Shown here piece after piece: positions 15,983-24,810 of a stretch of 64,000 bases of DNA. A model generated the notes under the pieces. It made no database searches and was not told the origin of the DNA. It saw nothing but the letters and a program-made list of their open reading frames with translations. Origin of the DNA: Absicoccus intestinalis (GTDB taxonomy: Bacteria; Bacillota_I; Bacilli_A; Erysipelotrichales; Erysipelotrichaceae); contig NZ_JALBUS010000011.1 of assembly GCF_033971885.1 (NCBI RefSeq), positions 4,046 to 68,045 of the forward strand, given 5' to 3'. Numbering within the stretch: position 1 is the stretch's first letter; every line of letters starts with the position of its first letter. The position numbers and the translations under genes were made by a program.

Positions 15983-16105
15983 ATGAATATACATAAATTA
16001 CATTACAATTTAAATTTATTGGTTTTGGCTTTGGGAAAAGTACTGGTATTGGGTACGGTTGAATTGGTAGCAGTTTTGGCTATTTGTGAGTATTGCTTGC
16101 GTTGA
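15983..16105 (+). CDS. 40-residue hydrophobic peptide
   Basis: A short frame with an unusually strong ribosome binding site (GGAGGAGG, seven bases from the ATG). It encodes a peptide with a basic, Asn/His-containing N-terminus, a single hydrophobic stretch of about 22 residues (LLVLALGKVLVLGTVELVAV) and a C-terminal CEYCLR. The size and shape match small membrane peptides, including SOS- or phage-controlled toxins, but no family is recognised. It is divergent from the S24 repressor and ends at a strong terminator. I infer that the repressor controls it. Confidence 0.55.
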   Translation: MNIHKLHYNLNLLVLALGKVLVLGTVELVAVLAICEYCLR

Positions 16106-16146
16106 TATGTTATACTGGATAAGAAGAGAGAAGAAATAGATTAAGC

Positions 16147-16175
16147 AAAAGGACAAGTCGTATACTTGTCCTTTT
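16147..16175. terminator. Strong bidirectional terminator
   Basis: AAAAGGACAAG (16147-16157) pairs perfectly with CTTGTCCTTTT (16165-16175). It separates the mini-peptide gene from the convergent SNF2 helicase gene, whose stop codon is five bases away. Confidence 0.85.
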
Positions 16176-16179
16176 GTGC

Positions 16180-19100
16180 TTATTGGAGCAAGGCTTCCAG
16201 ATCTTCTTTTGAAATGGTTGTATTGCTCATTTGTTCACCGGATAAAATATCATCGGCTAATGCTTGTTTCTTTTCTTGAAGATCGAGAATCTTTTCTTCA
16301 ATTGTATCTTTGATGATGAGTTTATAAACGGTGACATCATTCTTTTGACCAATGCGATGGGCACGGTCAGTTGCTTGGTTTTGTGCAGCTGTATTCCACC
16401 AAGGATCATAATGAATGACGATATCAGCACCTGTCAAATTTAATCCTGTACCACCTGCTTTTAAAGAAATAAAGAAGACAGGTACCTCATTTTTATTAAA
16501 GGCATTCACGCGATCGATACGAACATTTTTCTTAGTTGATCCTGTGATTTCATAATAGGTAATTTGTTTTTCTTGGCAGTCTTTTTCTAATTTTTCCAAC
16601 ATGGTCGTAAATTGAGAAAAGACCAAGATCTTATGGCCACCTTCGATTGCATTTTCAATGAGATCCATACAAGCTTCTCGTTTGGCGCTGCCGCCATCAT
16701 AATTTTCTAAACAAAGCGATGGATCGCAACAAACCTGACGAATGCGCGTCAACAGGGATAAGATCTTAAAGCGTTGTTTTTTGAAGTCTTCATCATTGGT
16801 TTTTTTCAATAATTGTTGTAGCTTGCTAACTTGTCCATTATAGACATGGGTTTGTTTCTTATCCATAGAAACATATTGCACTTTTTCCAGTTTATCTGGT
16901 AAATCTTTTAAGACATCTTTTTTCAGTCTTCGCAAGATAAATGGTGAAATCATTTTGCGTAGTTGTTCCAAATGCTGTTGGTCTTGTTGCTTTACGATCG
17001 GAATTTCCATATTTTTGCGGAAATAATCATAACTATACAAGAAGCCAGGCATCAAATAATCAAAGATGCTCCATAATTCTTGCAGTTGATTTTCGATTGG
17101 TGTTCCCGTTAAAGCTAAACGACATTGACTGTTGATCAATTTTACCGATTTGGCTGCAGCTGTGGTGTGATTTTTAGTATATTGTGCTTCATCGATGATT
17201 TCATAATGGAAATGAACATCTTCGTATTCGGCAATATCCCGTTTTAATAAATCATAAGACGTCACTAAGACATCATAGTTTTGATAGTTGCCAATGATTT
17301 CTTTTCTTTCTTTTTTCGTACCACTTACCAATGCGGTTTGAAGTTGTGGGGCAAAACGCTCGATTTCGGCTTTCCAGTTATAAACAAGCGATGCCGGACA
17401 AATCACTAACGAAGGCGAAGGTTGTTCTTCTTTATGAGAAGCTAAGACGGTGATTACCTGCAAAGTTTTGCCAAGCCCCATTTCATCGGCCAAGATACCA
17501 CCAAAATGATAGGCTTCCAACGTTTTGATCCATTGATATCCTTCTTCTTGATAAGGGCGCAGTTGGGCATGCAATTCTTTTGGCAACGCAAACTCTTCAT
17601 TCTTAAATTTTTTGATCGTATTTTTAAAGCTCGCATCCTTACGTTGACGTAGATCATTTTTTTCTGCCAGCATGCGATCCAGATAAAAAGCTCGATACAT
17701 AGGAATGTTCATTTTGCCAGAAACCAATTGTTTTGGGCTCATATGCAACGATTCCATCATTTGTTCTAGAGATTGTAAGCTTTGCGCATCCATTTGAACA
17801 AATTTACCAGAAGACAGACGATGATAGGTCTTTTTTTCTTTATAATGTGACAAGATCTCAATGAGATCTTCTTGACTTAGATCATCACTCGTGATTTGAA
17901 TATCCATTAAGTCACTGTCTACCGATACGCCAACTGTGATCTTTGGTTTGGTGATGATTTGGAGGCGTTCAAACCGTGAGGTGGCTTCAACCGTTCCATA
18001 TTGTAAGAGCATATCAATGCCTTCGGTTAGAAATTTGTAGATATGATCGTCATCTTTGATACAAACCATTTGTTTATTTTGATATTGAAAATCAAAGTCT
18101 TGCAGAATTTGAAAGATTTCGGTTTCCCGTTCGATATAGCGATGTTCTCGACGAGATGGATCGTAGTAATAACCTTTTGTATCTAGTGTGATTTCATCGG
18201 TCATACGATAGTGTTTTTCATCATAGATGGCATCAATGGTACAGATCATATGATCATCATCGGCATCCAGATAAAACGTAAAGTCTGGTTCTGGTGGTAA
18301 GATGGCCTCAATCGTTTCTGGTTCAATGATTTCGACATGCGACGTTTCTTGGATCTTTGGCAATTGATCATAGTAAAAATGAGCTAGATGCTTGTTGCCA
18401 ATTTGGAAAGTGATGTCATCATTTTCATCATGAGGTATATGGATAAATGAGTTAGCTTGTTCCAAAGGAATGCGATAAAGAGTATTTTCTTTGAAATAAT
18501 AGCCATAGCGGATGCCTTTAATAATTGTTGGTACATGGCCTGTGACTTGTACGCCTTGCGTAGATTGATTTTGCATCAAGGGTTTAATCGTAAAAGAAAT
18601 ATCCAATTGGGTTGTTTTGGTTTGGATGTGTTTCTTTTCATATTCCACGGGAATGGTTTGCGCAATATCATAAAAAGCGTCAATTGTCTGGCCGGAAAGG
18701 TCAATTTCGGCACCAATATGCAGTGGTTCATATCCATACCGAACGGGTGTGTTTTCTCGTTCAACAACTTTGGCTTCAATCAATTCCAGTAAGGGAATGT
18801 ATTCGGGATCAAAGCTTTCTTTATCCAACTGAAATTGCGTTTTTTTACTAATTACATACGGCGTTTGGGTATGTAAGTTATGGACAAAGCTAGAAAAAGA
18901 TCGAATTTTATATAAGCGTTGATTTCCTAGCCAAACGGAAAAGGATAGGGAATCGATGTCAACATTTAAATGAGGCACTAATTTTACATGATGATCTATA
19001 TTGGTGGTTTTTGTCGTATTAAATGTTTCTAAAAACACAAAGCCATTGCGATCGGTCCGATCACCGGGATTGTTTTGTAAGATATATTGGATCGTTAAAT

Positions 19101-19761
19101 ATAAAAGGGCGGCTTCGTGCTCACAAATGGGCCGGGTATGGTTATAGAACGTGTCATAATTGTTGTGGCAATCAAAACTACGACAATTTAGGCGTTTTAC
19201 TTCATTATGTCGTAATTCGAGATAGGCACTCATGTGATTCTTATAGTAGCTTTGTACTACCAAATATTGAGTTTGATCTTCATGGGACCATTCACTGATG
19301 GCGAGTCGGGGTTCATCAATGGTCATCGAATGATCATTGGCCAATTGTACCCCTTTTTGCCATGTAGCATAACGAATCGGAAGGGAATTTAATATTTGTC
19401 CCATATTAAAAAAATAGTCTTTTTTGGAAAAGGCTTCTTTAATTTGAGGCAAGATCTGTACTTGGAATTTTTCTAATTCCTTTTCGGTGGACTGGGTCCG
19501 TAATTGATCTTCATAGGCAAAAAGTACAGCGGCTTCGTGTTTACAATAATTGTGGTCTTCCGCAAAGGGACAGCTACAGTCCATATGCAGAAAAGATTGT
19601 TCGTCTTCATTGAATTGAATGGTCACAAAATACGTATTATAGCCATCGACTTTGGCACGCAATGTATGACCTTCTTTTTTTAAGTCATAGACTTGACCAG
19701 AGTAAAAATAGGATTTACCACGATTTAAGATTCGAGTGGGGAATAAGTGTTTCCATTTCAT
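16180..19761 (-). CDS. SNF2-family DNA translocase with N-terminal SWIM zinc finger
   Basis: A large (about 1193 residues) bacterial SNF2-type ATPase. Near residue 60 is a SWIM zinc finger (CSCPFAEDHNYCKH). A long central region of mixed beta structure fits the SNF2-associated domain. The ATPase core follows: Walker A DEMGLGKT near 760, a DEAQ-type motif II (EIIDEAQYTKN) near 857, LTGTPIEN motif III, then the C-terminal helicase half with LVFSQFTTML, GGTGLNLTGAD and RAHRIGQ. Such proteins move along DNA and remodel bound proteins. I chose the ATG at 19761 (GGTGA upstream); in-frame ATGs 6 and 12 bases earlier are possible. It is divergent from dxs, whose promoter overlaps this start. Confidence 0.88.
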   Translation of the reverse strand: MKWKHLFPTRILNRGKSYFYSGQVYDLKKEGHTLRAKVDGYNTYFVTIQFNEDEQSFLHMDCSCPFAEDHNYCKHEAAVLFAYEDQLRTQSTEKELEKFQVQILPQIKEAFSKKDYFFNMGQILNSLPIRYATWQKGVQLANDHSMTIDEPRLAISEWSHEDQTQYLVVQSYYKNHMSAYLELRHNEVKRLNCRSFDCHNNYDTFYNHTRPICEHEAALLYLTIQYILQNNPGDRTDRNGFVFLETFNTTKTTNIDHHVKLVPHLNVDIDSLSFSVWLGNQRLYKIRSFSSFVHNLHTQTPYVISKKTQFQLDKESFDPEYIPLLELIEAKVVERENTPVRYGYEPLHIGAEIDLSGQTIDAFYDIAQTIPVEYEKKHIQTKTTQLDISFTIKPLMQNQSTQGVQVTGHVPTIIKGIRYGYYFKENTLYRIPLEQANSFIHIPHDENDDITFQIGNKHLAHFYYDQLPKIQETSHVEIIEPETIEAILPPEPDFTFYLDADDDHMICTIDAIYDEKHYRMTDEITLDTKGYYYDPSRREHRYIERETEIFQILQDFDFQYQNKQMVCIKDDDHIYKFLTEGIDMLLQYGTVEATSRFERLQIITKPKITVGVSVDSDLMDIQITSDDLSQEDLIEILSHYKEKKTYHRLSSGKFVQMDAQSLQSLEQMMESLHMSPKQLVSGKMNIPMYRAFYLDRMLAEKNDLRQRKDASFKNTIKKFKNEEFALPKELHAQLRPYQEEGYQWIKTLEAYHFGGILADEMGLGKTLQVITVLASHKEEQPSPSLVICPASLVYNWKAEIERFAPQLQTALVSGTKKERKEIIGNYQNYDVLVTSYDLLKRDIAEYEDVHFHYEIIDEAQYTKNHTTAAAKSVKLINSQCRLALTGTPIENQLQELWSIFDYLMPGFLYSYDYFRKNMEIPIVKQQDQQHLEQLRKMISPFILRRLKKDVLKDLPDKLEKVQYVSMDKKQTHVYNGQVSKLQQLLKKTNDEDFKKQRFKILSLLTRIRQVCCDPSLCLENYDGGSAKREACMDLIENAIEGGHKILVFSQFTTMLEKLEKDCQEKQITYYEITGSTKKNVRIDRVNAFNKNEVPVFFISLKAGGTGLNLTGADIVIHYDPWWNTAAQNQATDRAHRIGQKNDVTVYKLIIKDTIEEKILDLQEKKQALADDILSGEQMSNTTISKEDLEALLQ

Positions 19762-19772
19762 TTGCATCACCA

Positions 19773-19802
19773 TTTCAATTATATCAATTTCTGTAGTATA
19801 AT
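19773..19802 (+). promoter_or_regulatory. Promoter of dxs
   Basis: A consensus TATAAT at 19797-19802 with only a weak -35 (TTTCAA at 19773-19778, 18 bases away). It lies 40 bases before the dxs start. Confidence 0.5.
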
Positions 19803-19842
19803 AGAAAAGCTTTAAAATGTTATAACATTTAAAGGAGAGCCT

Positions 19843-21534
19843 ATGAAAACAAATCATATACAATCGTTATCTTTGGATGAATTAGAAAAATTAGCTGCTT
19901 CCATTCGTGCTTTCTTGATTCAATCTATTTCGCAAACGGGTGGTCATTTATCCAGCAATTTAGGTGTGGTGGAATTGACCATTGCTCTGCATTATGTGTT
20001 TCATTCGCCCCAAGATCAGATGATCTTTGATGTGGGGCATCAATCGTATACACATAAGATCTTGACAGGACGAATGGATCAATTTTCAACATTGCGACAA
20101 AAAGATGGATTGTCCGGTTTTCAAAAACGAAAAGAAAGTATCCATGATCCTTGGGAAGCGGGTCATTCTTCAACGTCTTTATCGGCTGCTTTGGGTCTGG
20201 CCATTGCTCGAGATATGCAACACAAAGATCATCAGGTCATTGCCATCATTGGTGATGGAGCCTTAAGTGGTGGGATGGCTTTTGAAGCTTTGCAGGATAT
20301 TGGTTCGAAACAAAGGAAGATGATCATTGTTTGTAACGATAATCGCATGTCCATTTCGGAAAACAATGCCGGCTTTGAAAAGGGATTCTTGGATCGTTCT
20401 TTATTTGCGTCGTGTGGTTTGGATTATGTGGGACCTTTAAATGGGCATGATTTGAAGGCATTGATCCAAACGTTTGAATCCATCAAGGATCATCAAGGGC
20501 CCATCGTTGTTCATGTATTGACTCAAAAAGGCAAGGGGTATCCATTGGCCGAAATTGATATGGAAGGAAATTGGCATGGTGTGGGTCCGTTTGATGTGGC
20601 AAGTGGAAAAATGAAGAAGAAGAGTGGGTATTCTTGGTCTGCATTAATGGCGGATGCTTTGATGGAACTGGCCCAAAAGAATGAAAAGATCGTCGCTATT
20701 ACGCCGGCCATGGCCCAAGGTTCTAAATTGTATGGTTTTCAAAAAGCGTTTCCAGATCGTTTTTTTGATTGTGGGATTGCTGAGCAGCATGCCATCACGA
20801 TGGCCAGTGCCATGGCCCAAGGTGGTATACGCCCTTTTGTGAGCGTATATTCTTCTTTTCTTCAACGAGCTTTTGATTCTTTGTTGCATGATGCTTCACG
20901 AATGGATCTTCCCATTGTGATTGGTTTGGATCGCGCCGGTTTAGTGGGAGCCGATGGCGAAACCCATCAGGGTGTTTTTGATATCCGGATGATGGAAATG
21001 ATGCCACATATGGTTTTAAGTCAGCCAAAAGATGGCAAAGAAGCTCGTGATCTTTTGTATACGGCGTTTAGTCAAAACCATCCCTTTGCGATTCGATATC
21101 CTCGAGGTAGTGTAGAAAAAACGGATACGGCTTTTGAGCGTATTCCCATTGGTTCTTGGACCAAAGAAATCGTGGGTTCGCATCCGGTTTGTATCGTGAT
21201 CACGTATGGTTCCAAAGTGGATGTATTGATTCAAAAAGCGAAGGAAGAAAATTTATCTTTGGTTGTCGTCAATGCGCGTTTCTTTAAGCCTGTGGATCAA
21301 AACATGTTAACCGAATTGAATCGGATGGATCTTCCGATTCTTGTATGGGAAACGGATCAAATGGGAAGTTTATCGGATTCGGTTCGCCGAACGATTTGGA
21401 AACCAATCACGGTATTTGGGATTGGTGATCATTTTGTCGAACAAGGAGATATTCCATCTTTGGAAAAAGCCGAACAAATTGATGTGGATGCAGTCATTAA
21501 AGTTGTGAAACAGAAAAACTTTCGTATACTTTAG
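19843..21534 (+). CDS. dxs: 1-deoxy-D-xylulose-5-phosphate synthase
   Basis: A thiamine-diphosphate enzyme that condenses pyruvate with glyceraldehyde 3-phosphate, the first step of the MEP isoprenoid pathway. Motifs are GHLSSNLGVVELT at the N-terminus, DVGHQSYTHKILTGR, the ThDP/metal motif GDGALSGG ending in NDN, and DRAGLVGADGETHQG in the central domain. At 563 residues it is about 50 shorter than the usual ~620, mainly in the mid-region loop after GKGYPLAE, as in other short Bacillota forms. AAAGGAGAG precedes the ATG. The next MEP genes are not in the window. Confidence 0.95.
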   Translation: MKTNHIQSLSLDELEKLAASIRAFLIQSISQTGGHLSSNLGVVELTIALHYVFHSPQDQMIFDVGHQSYTHKILTGRMDQFSTLRQKDGLSGFQKRKESIHDPWEAGHSSTSLSAALGLAIARDMQHKDHQVIAIIGDGALSGGMAFEALQDIGSKQRKMIIVCNDNRMSISENNAGFEKGFLDRSLFASCGLDYVGPLNGHDLKALIQTFESIKDHQGPIVVHVLTQKGKGYPLAEIDMEGNWHGVGPFDVASGKMKKKSGYSWSALMADALMELAQKNEKIVAITPAMAQGSKLYGFQKAFPDRFFDCGIAEQHAITMASAMAQGGIRPFVSVYSSFLQRAFDSLLHDASRMDLPIVIGLDRAGLVGADGETHQGVFDIRMMEMMPHMVLSQPKDGKEARDLLYTAFSQNHPFAIRYPRGSVEKTDTAFERIPIGSWTKEIVGSHPVCIVITYGSKVDVLIQKAKEENLSLVVVNARFFKPVDQNMLTELNRMDLPILVWETDQMGSLSDSVRRTIWKPITVFGIGDHFVEQGDIPSLEKAEQIDVDAVIKVVKQKNFRIL

Positions 21535-21552
21535 ATAGATGGAGGTTCAATC

Positions 21553-22116
21553 ATGAAAAAAGATTTAGGCGTACAACAGGCGGTTTTTCCCATGCCGGTA
21601 TTGATGATTGCTGCTTACGATGAAAATGGCAAGGTCAATGTCATGAATGTAGCATGGGGACAAATTGCATCAAGTGATACGATTGCTTTGTTTATTAGCG
21701 AGGGGCATAAGACAACAAAAAATATTCGTAAAACCAAGGCATTTACCGTATCGATTGCGGATGTCGATCATATGGATGTGGCAGATTATTTTGGCATGGC
21801 TAGTGGCAACACGGTAGAGGATAAGTTTGAGAGAACAAAATATCATGTAGTTAAAAGTACCCATGTCAATGCGCCAATTATTGAAGAATTTCCGGTTTGC
21901 ATGGAATGTGAATTAGAAGATATCGTAGAGGGCAGCATTCATGCCGTAGTGGGTAAAATCATCAATGTATGTGCTGATGAATCGGTATTGGATGAAAAGG
22001 GACAAGTGGATGTTGATAAGCTTCATGCATTGGTGTTTGATAATTTCCAAAGAGGCTACTATGAAGTTGGAAAAAAAGTGGGTCAAGCCTGGGATGCTGG
22101 CAAGAAATGGTTGTAA
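21553..22116 (+). CDS. Flavin reductase family protein (flavoredoxin type)
   Basis: 187 residues of the FMN-binding split-barrel flavin-reductase family. Typical segments are the N-terminal VFPMPVLMIAAYDENGK, NVAWGQIASSD, the flavin loop GHKTTKNI and the SIADVDHMDVADYFG stretch. It starts 18 bases after dxs behind a TGGAGG ribosome binding site and is likely in the dxs transcript. It may pass electrons from a carrier to FMN-dependent partners. The partner is unknown. Confidence 0.85.
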   Translation: MKKDLGVQQAVFPMPVLMIAAYDENGKVNVMNVAWGQIASSDTIALFISEGHKTTKNIRKTKAFTVSIADVDHMDVADYFGMASGNTVEDKFERTKYHVVKSTHVNAPIIEEFPVCMECELEDIVEGSIHAVVGKIINVCADESVLDEKGQVDVDKLHALVFDNFQRGYYEVGKKVGQAWDAGKKWL

Positions 22117-22178
22117 AAATAGGATAGAATAGACATGAATCCAAATGATTTGTGTTTTTATATTTAGGGAGGGTGTTT

Positions 22179-22655
22179 ATGTTTCGAAAAATGCGTCGTT
22201 TCAAACAAGAAATTTCTCAAGAAAAATGTATTCGCATCTTAAGAGAACAACCTCGTGGGGTTTTATCGATCATGGGGGAAGATGGATATCCATATGGATT
22301 GCCATTGGATCATTGGTATGATGAAAAAACGGGAACGATTTGTTTCCACGGTGCCAAAGAGGGGCACAAGATCGATGCCTTAAGAAAGAATAATAAAGTA
22401 TCGTATTGTGTATATGATCAAGGGTATCGCAATGCAGGGGAATGGGCTTTGAATATTCAGAGTGTCATTGTATTTGGAACCATTCATGAAGTGAAAGATC
22501 ATGATCGTGCCTTGGAAATTTGTCGGCAATTGTGTTTAAAATTTACGGATGATCAAGACTATATTGAAAAGGAAATCAAAAATGCTGGTTCGCGCGTCTT
22601 ATGTTGGGAGATTCAAATCGATCATATGACAGGAAAGTTAGTCAACGAATCTTAG
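22179..22655 (+). CDS. Pyridoxamine 5'-phosphate oxidase-like protein (NimA type)
   Basis: 158 residues of the PNPOx-like split barrel. CIRILREQPRGVLS, then GEDGYPYGLPLDHWYD and FHGAKEGHKIDALR fit the NimA/nitroreductase-like branch, which binds FMN or related flavins. The GGGAGG ribosome binding site fixes the ATG at 22179, not the in-frame start 27 bases earlier. Function in the cell is unknown; 5-nitroimidazole reduction is one known role of the branch. Confidence 0.8.
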   Translation: MFRKMRRFKQEISQEKCIRILREQPRGVLSIMGEDGYPYGLPLDHWYDEKTGTICFHGAKEGHKIDALRKNNKVSYCVYDQGYRNAGEWALNIQSVIVFGTIHEVKDHDRALEICRQLCLKFTDDQDYIEKEIKNAGSRVLCWEIQIDHMTGKLVNES

Positions 22656-22664
22656 TTGATATCT

Positions 22665-23765
22665 ATGTTGAGTTTAACGAAGTATGTCGAGTGGATGGCA
22701 TTTGTTTCCTTTGATGAACATGTCTTTGATGTGATGGATAGTATTGTTCTGGCTCAATTTGCGTATTTGGATATGAAGGATATCTGGCAACAAGCGCCCA
22801 TGAAGATTCGTGATCTAATCGAGAAACAATCTTCGTATTCGATGCAGATGGTACCCGATGGACAAGATCATGATGACTTTATAAAAATGGTTGCCCGATC
22901 GGATCGGTATGGCCAGTTGTTGGTCAAAAACAATGTGGATACGTTTGATGAGAAGGAACATATTCAATTTGGAGCAATGACCTTACAAATCAATGAGGAT
23001 CATGATTTGATCCTTTTTAAAGGAACGGATGATTCCATTGTCGGCTGGCGAGAAGATTTTATGATGTCTTTTACCAAGACATTTAGCCAAACGGCATCTT
23101 TAGCTTATTTGGAAAGTGAGATTCAACCGCATAAACGGTATTATGTGGCAGGTCATTCCAAAGGAGGGCATCTTGCCATCTATAGCACATCGCAATTGAT
23201 CGAAGAAAATTTAGCACACATTCAGGCTGTCTATGATTTGGATGGGCCGGGACTTTGTAAGGACGTGATGGATCCAGAATTGACTGCACGTATCGATACG
23301 ATCACCATGCGGGTGATTCCCCAATATTGTATCGTGGGAAATATTTTTGAACCGCATTTTTCCAATGTCCATATTGTCAAAAGCAATGCACAGGGTACGA
23401 TGCAGCATAGTTTATCCAGTTGGCAAGTGGATCATAAGGGGTTGATTGAAGCCAAAGAGGAAGATCCACAAAGTGTATGGATTTCAACATCGATCAATGA
23501 ATGGATGAAAAATGTCAATCAAGCCGATCGCAAGACATTTGTCGATCAGATGTTTGATGCTTTTTCCATCAATGGTGATGTGAATTTTGAAGAAGTGAAA
23601 AAAGGAAATTTAATGGATTTTCACAATTTATTGATGGCTTTTTTAAGAACAGATCCTGTGACAAAGAAGACAGCGGTCGAATTACCAGTGACTGCGATTG
23701 CGAATTCAGGTCCTATTGTCAAGCAGCGACTCTGGGAACGAATCAAAGAACGAATGAAGAAATGA
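22665..23765 (+). CDS. Mbeg1-like / DUF2974 alpha/beta-hydrolase
   Basis: About 366 residues. The alpha/beta-hydrolase nucleophile elbow GHSKGG (AGHSKGGHLAIY) is near residue 165, preceded by the ILFKGTDDSIVGWREDF segment seen in the DUF2974 (Mbeg1-like) family. Predicted to be a cytosolic lipase-like esterase; no signal peptide. An ATG at 22665 is used because the TTG at 22656 is beside the previous stop. The ribosome binding site is weak. Confidence 0.75.
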   Translation: MLSLTKYVEWMAFVSFDEHVFDVMDSIVLAQFAYLDMKDIWQQAPMKIRDLIEKQSSYSMQMVPDGQDHDDFIKMVARSDRYGQLLVKNNVDTFDEKEHIQFGAMTLQINEDHDLILFKGTDDSIVGWREDFMMSFTKTFSQTASLAYLESEIQPHKRYYVAGHSKGGHLAIYSTSQLIEENLAHIQAVYDLDGPGLCKDVMDPELTARIDTITMRVIPQYCIVGNIFEPHFSNVHIVKSNAQGTMQHSLSSWQVDHKGLIEAKEEDPQSVWISTSINEWMKNVNQADRKTFVDQMFDAFSINGDVNFEEVKKGNLMDFHNLLMAFLRTDPVTKKTAVELPVTAIANSGPIVKQRLWERIKERMKK

Positions 23766-23790
23766 GGTCTGGATGACTTCATTTTTTTAT
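23761..23790 (+). terminator. Intrinsic terminator of the DUF2974 gene
   Basis: AATGAGGTC (23761-23769) pairs with GACTTCATT (23775-23783) and is followed by Ts. The hairpin begins inside the stop codon. Confidence 0.8.
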
Positions 23791-23820
23791 TGACTTAAAC
23801 CATACTTTAAGTTTTATGAT
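23790..23820 (+). promoter_or_regulatory. MerR-type promoter with 19-bp spacer and operator
   Basis: TTGACT (23790-23795) and TATGAT (23815-23820) are 19 bases apart, the long spacer typical of MerR-controlled promoters. A perfect palindrome, ACTTAAA (23793-23799), 6 bases, TTTAAGT (23806-23812), lies between them. Confidence 0.75.
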
Positions 23821-23837
23821 ACAAACAAGGAGGAATC

Positions 23838-24284
23838 ATGGCCAAGACATATAGTATTTCAGAGGTAGCCTCAATGATGGGAGTAGCCCCTTCTACCCTT
23901 CGATATTATGAAAAAGAAGGATTATTGCCCAATGTGAAACGGGTCAATGGAAAGCGTGTTTTTGAAGAAAAAGATTTTGGTTGGTTGCGGGTATTAAATT
24001 GTTTGAAAAATACAGGCATGCCTATTCGTCGTATCAAGGAATATGCGCGATTGAGCCAAATGGGGGATGAATCATTGAGTGCCCGATATGAATTGATCAA
24101 GGCACAACGAGAATATGTGCAAGATCAAATTGATCGATTGAATTATTACATGAAAGAGTTGGATTATAAGGATTGGTATTATCGAACGGCCATCGAATTG
24201 GGGTCGGAAAAGGCTGTGCAAAATAAAAGCAAGGCCAAAGAAATGAATCTGGATACGATTCCAGAAAAGGAGGACTTTAAATGA
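23838..24284 (+). CDS. MerR-family transcriptional regulator
   Basis: 148 residues. The winged helix-turn-helix begins YSISEVASMMGVAPSTLRYYEKEGLLP and continues to about residue 70. A long coiled-coil helix follows (RYELIKAQREYVQDQIDRLNYYMKEL), with no metal-binding cysteines in the C-terminal part, so the effector is probably not a metal ion. It sits behind its own MerR-type promoter and overlaps the flavodoxin gene by four bases (ATGA). I infer autoregulation and control of that flavodoxin. Confidence 0.9.
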   Translation: MAKTYSISEVASMMGVAPSTLRYYEKEGLLPNVKRVNGKRVFEEKDFGWLRVLNCLKNTGMPIRRIKEYARLSQMGDESLSARYELIKAQREYVQDQIDRLNYYMKELDYKDWYYRTAIELGSEKAVQNKSKAKEMNLDTIPEKEDFK

Positions 24285-24688
24285 AAACGTTAGTCGCTTA
24301 TTTTAGTGCAACTGGCACAACCAAACAGAAAGCAGAGCACTTGGCACAAGAAAAAGGGGCTGATCTCTATGAGATCGAGCCAAAAGTAAAATATACGAAG
24401 GAAGATCTGGATTGGATGAATGCGAAAGCCCGTTCAAGCCAAGAGGGAAAAGATGAACAGATTCGTCCTGAATTAAAAGAAGAAAAGGTAGATTTAGATG
24501 AATATGATGAAATTTATCTAGGTTTCCCAATTTGGTGGTATCGTGCACCGAATCTTATTTATAGCTTTATTGACCATAATGATTTAGAAGGAAAAACGAT
24601 CCATTTGTTCATGACTAGTGGCGGTTCTTCCATCAAAAAAGCACAAGAACGACTTAAAAAAGCATATCCAAACTTAAATATTGATTAA
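24281..24688 (+). CDS. Flavodoxin
   Basis: A 135-residue FMN-binding protein with the phosphate loop YFSATGTTKQKA, and GFPIWWYRAPN and TSGGSS as flavin loops. It is shorter than the other flavodoxin and related to MerR-linked flavodoxins of Bacillota. It follows the regulator with a four-base overlap and AAAGGAGG in the regulator's last codons. A stress-response electron carrier is likely. Confidence 0.88.
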   Translation: MKTLVAYFSATGTTKQKAEHLAQEKGADLYEIEPKVKYTKEDLDWMNAKARSSQEGKDEQIRPELKEEKVDLDEYDEIYLGFPIWWYRAPNLIYSFIDHNDLEGKTIHLFMTSGGSSIKKAQERLKKAYPNLNID

Positions 24689-24698
24689 AGTCCAATTA

Positions 24699-24726
24699 TT
24701 TACCCATATAAAATGTATACTATAAC
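24699..24726 (+). promoter_or_regulatory. Possible promoter of a small RNA
   Basis: TTTACC (24699-24704), 16 bases, TATAAC (24721-24726), eleven bases after the flavodoxin stop. Confidence 0.35.
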
Positions 24727-24732
24727 TGTGAT

Positions 24733-24810
24733 AAGGGAAAGGGATAGTTTACAAGTTGAGGCATTACTTGTATGGTGGGTGTAGCCGGCATTTTTATGCC
24801 GGCTATTTTT
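24733..24810 (+). ncRNA. Candidate small structured RNA
   Basis: Between a possible promoter and a strong terminator there are about 75 bases with no frame. They contain a hairpin, TACAAG (24750-24755) with CTTGTA (24767-24772). The sequence does not match an RNA family I recognise. Alternatively it is only the untranslated end of the flavodoxin transcript. Confidence 0.35.
24782..24810 (+). terminator. Strong intrinsic terminator
   Basis: TAGCCGGCAT (24782-24791) pairs perfectly with ATGCCGGCTA (24796-24805), then Ts. It insulates the cas operon from upstream transcription. Confidence 0.9.
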
